Assembly (NCBI GenBank): GCA_022564695.1
Contig: JADFKX010000131.1
Span: 1-5,931 of the forward strand
Length of the DNA stretch: 5,931 nt
Direction: 5' to 3'
Source of the DNA: Chloroflexota bacterium
GTDB lineage: Bacteria > Chloroflexota > Dehalococcoidia > SM23-28-2 > RBG-16-64-32
In this document: positions 5,749 to 5,931 of the stretch, in pieces
Numbering within the stretch: the first letter of the stretch is position 1
Layout of the letters: each line of letters begins with the position of its first letter
The notes under the pieces: model-generated
Seen by the model: the letters and a program-made list of their open reading frames with translations, nothing else
Databases searched by the model: none
Told to the model about the DNA's origin: nothing
Translations under genes and position numbers: made by a program

Positions 5749-5931
5749 ATGCGTGTACCGCTAAAGTGGCTCTCCGAATACGTTGACCTGACGTTTGACC
5801 CCAAGCAACTGGCGGACAGGCTGACTATGGCAGGCGCGGAGGTGAGTCAGATCATCACCACCGCCGGCGACTGGGACGACATCTCCGTTGGCGAGGTGGT
5901 TGACGTCTCCCGGCACCCCAACGCGGACCGG
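5749..5931 (+). CDS. pheT: phenylalanyl-tRNA synthetase beta subunit, N-terminal part (3' truncated by window)
   Basis: The first 61 codons of PheT, the large non-catalytic partner of PheS that carries tRNA-binding and editing modules. MRVPLKWLSEYVDL (1-14) is the characteristic bacterial PheT opening. It is followed by helix DPKQLADRLTMAGAEV (17-32) and the beginning of the EMAPII-type OB-fold tRNA-binding domain, ISVGEVVDVSRHPNADR (45-61), where HPNADR is the conserved signature. The B3/B4 editing domain, B5 and the anticodon-binding domain lie beyond the window. The start is fixed by its RBS and the 9-nt gap after pheS; the two genes form an operon. Confidence 0.95.
   Translation, partial: MRVPLKWLSEYVDLTFDPKQLADRLTMAGAEVSQIITTAGDWDDISVGEVVDVSRHPNADR

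Noticed and set aside
5024..5749. A 241-codon minus-strand open frame opposite pheS
   Set aside because: It overlaps the conserved PheS core throughout, and its Arg/Ser/Pro-rich translation has low complexity and no family resemblance.
1..5931. Mobile element, defence system or CRISPR array
   Set aside because: No transposase, integrase, nuclease or helicase motif, no terminal inverted repeats and no regularly spaced repeats are visible; nearly all of the sequence is covered by housekeeping genes.

Overview
This is a GC-rich (by eye a little over 60 % GC) bacterial chromosome segment made almost entirely of conserved housekeeping genes. I see no mobile element, CRISPR array, tRNA/rRNA gene or phage signature. 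The combination of a LysM plus lytic-transglycosylase protein with a YYQG variant motif, a free-standing Lrp/AsnC ligand-binding domain, and a pabB-pabC pair beside pheST would fit a Chloroflexota-like bacterium. That assignment is a tentative impression, because nothing in the window is taxonomically diagnostic.

Layout. Positions 1-546 (+) hold the 3' end of a LysM/SLT peptidoglycan lytic transglycosylase gene whose 5' end lies outside the window. After a short convergent gap, two genes lie on the minus strand: moeA (630-1925, molybdopterin molybdenumtransferase) and, upstream of it, a small gene for a stand-alone RAM (Lrp/AsnC effector-binding) protein (2022-2270). The small gene has the clearest promoter in the window: TTGACA, a 16-nt spacer and TATGAT, followed by a strong Shine-Dalgarno. 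A 28-nt near-perfect dyad lies between the two genes.

Divergently on the plus strand come pabB (2435-3775) and pabC (3750-4601). They overlap by 26 nt and together supply the two steps from chorismate to p-aminobenzoate for folate synthesis; the glutaminase subunit PabA is not in the window. Next come pheS (best start 4693, to 5739) and the first 61 codons of pheT (5749 to the window end), the two subunits of phenylalanyl-tRNA synthetase. A TATAAT -10 element overlaps an upstream in-frame ATG of pheS. This suggests that pheST has its own promoter and that translation starts at the downstream ATG.

The most interesting signals are regulatory and modest: the dyad-containing promoter between the RAM gene and pabB, repeated CTGCCTGA words in the same intergenic region, the dyad ahead of moeA, and the promoter/start-codon overlap at pheS. 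I found no credible evidence of a new biological system here.
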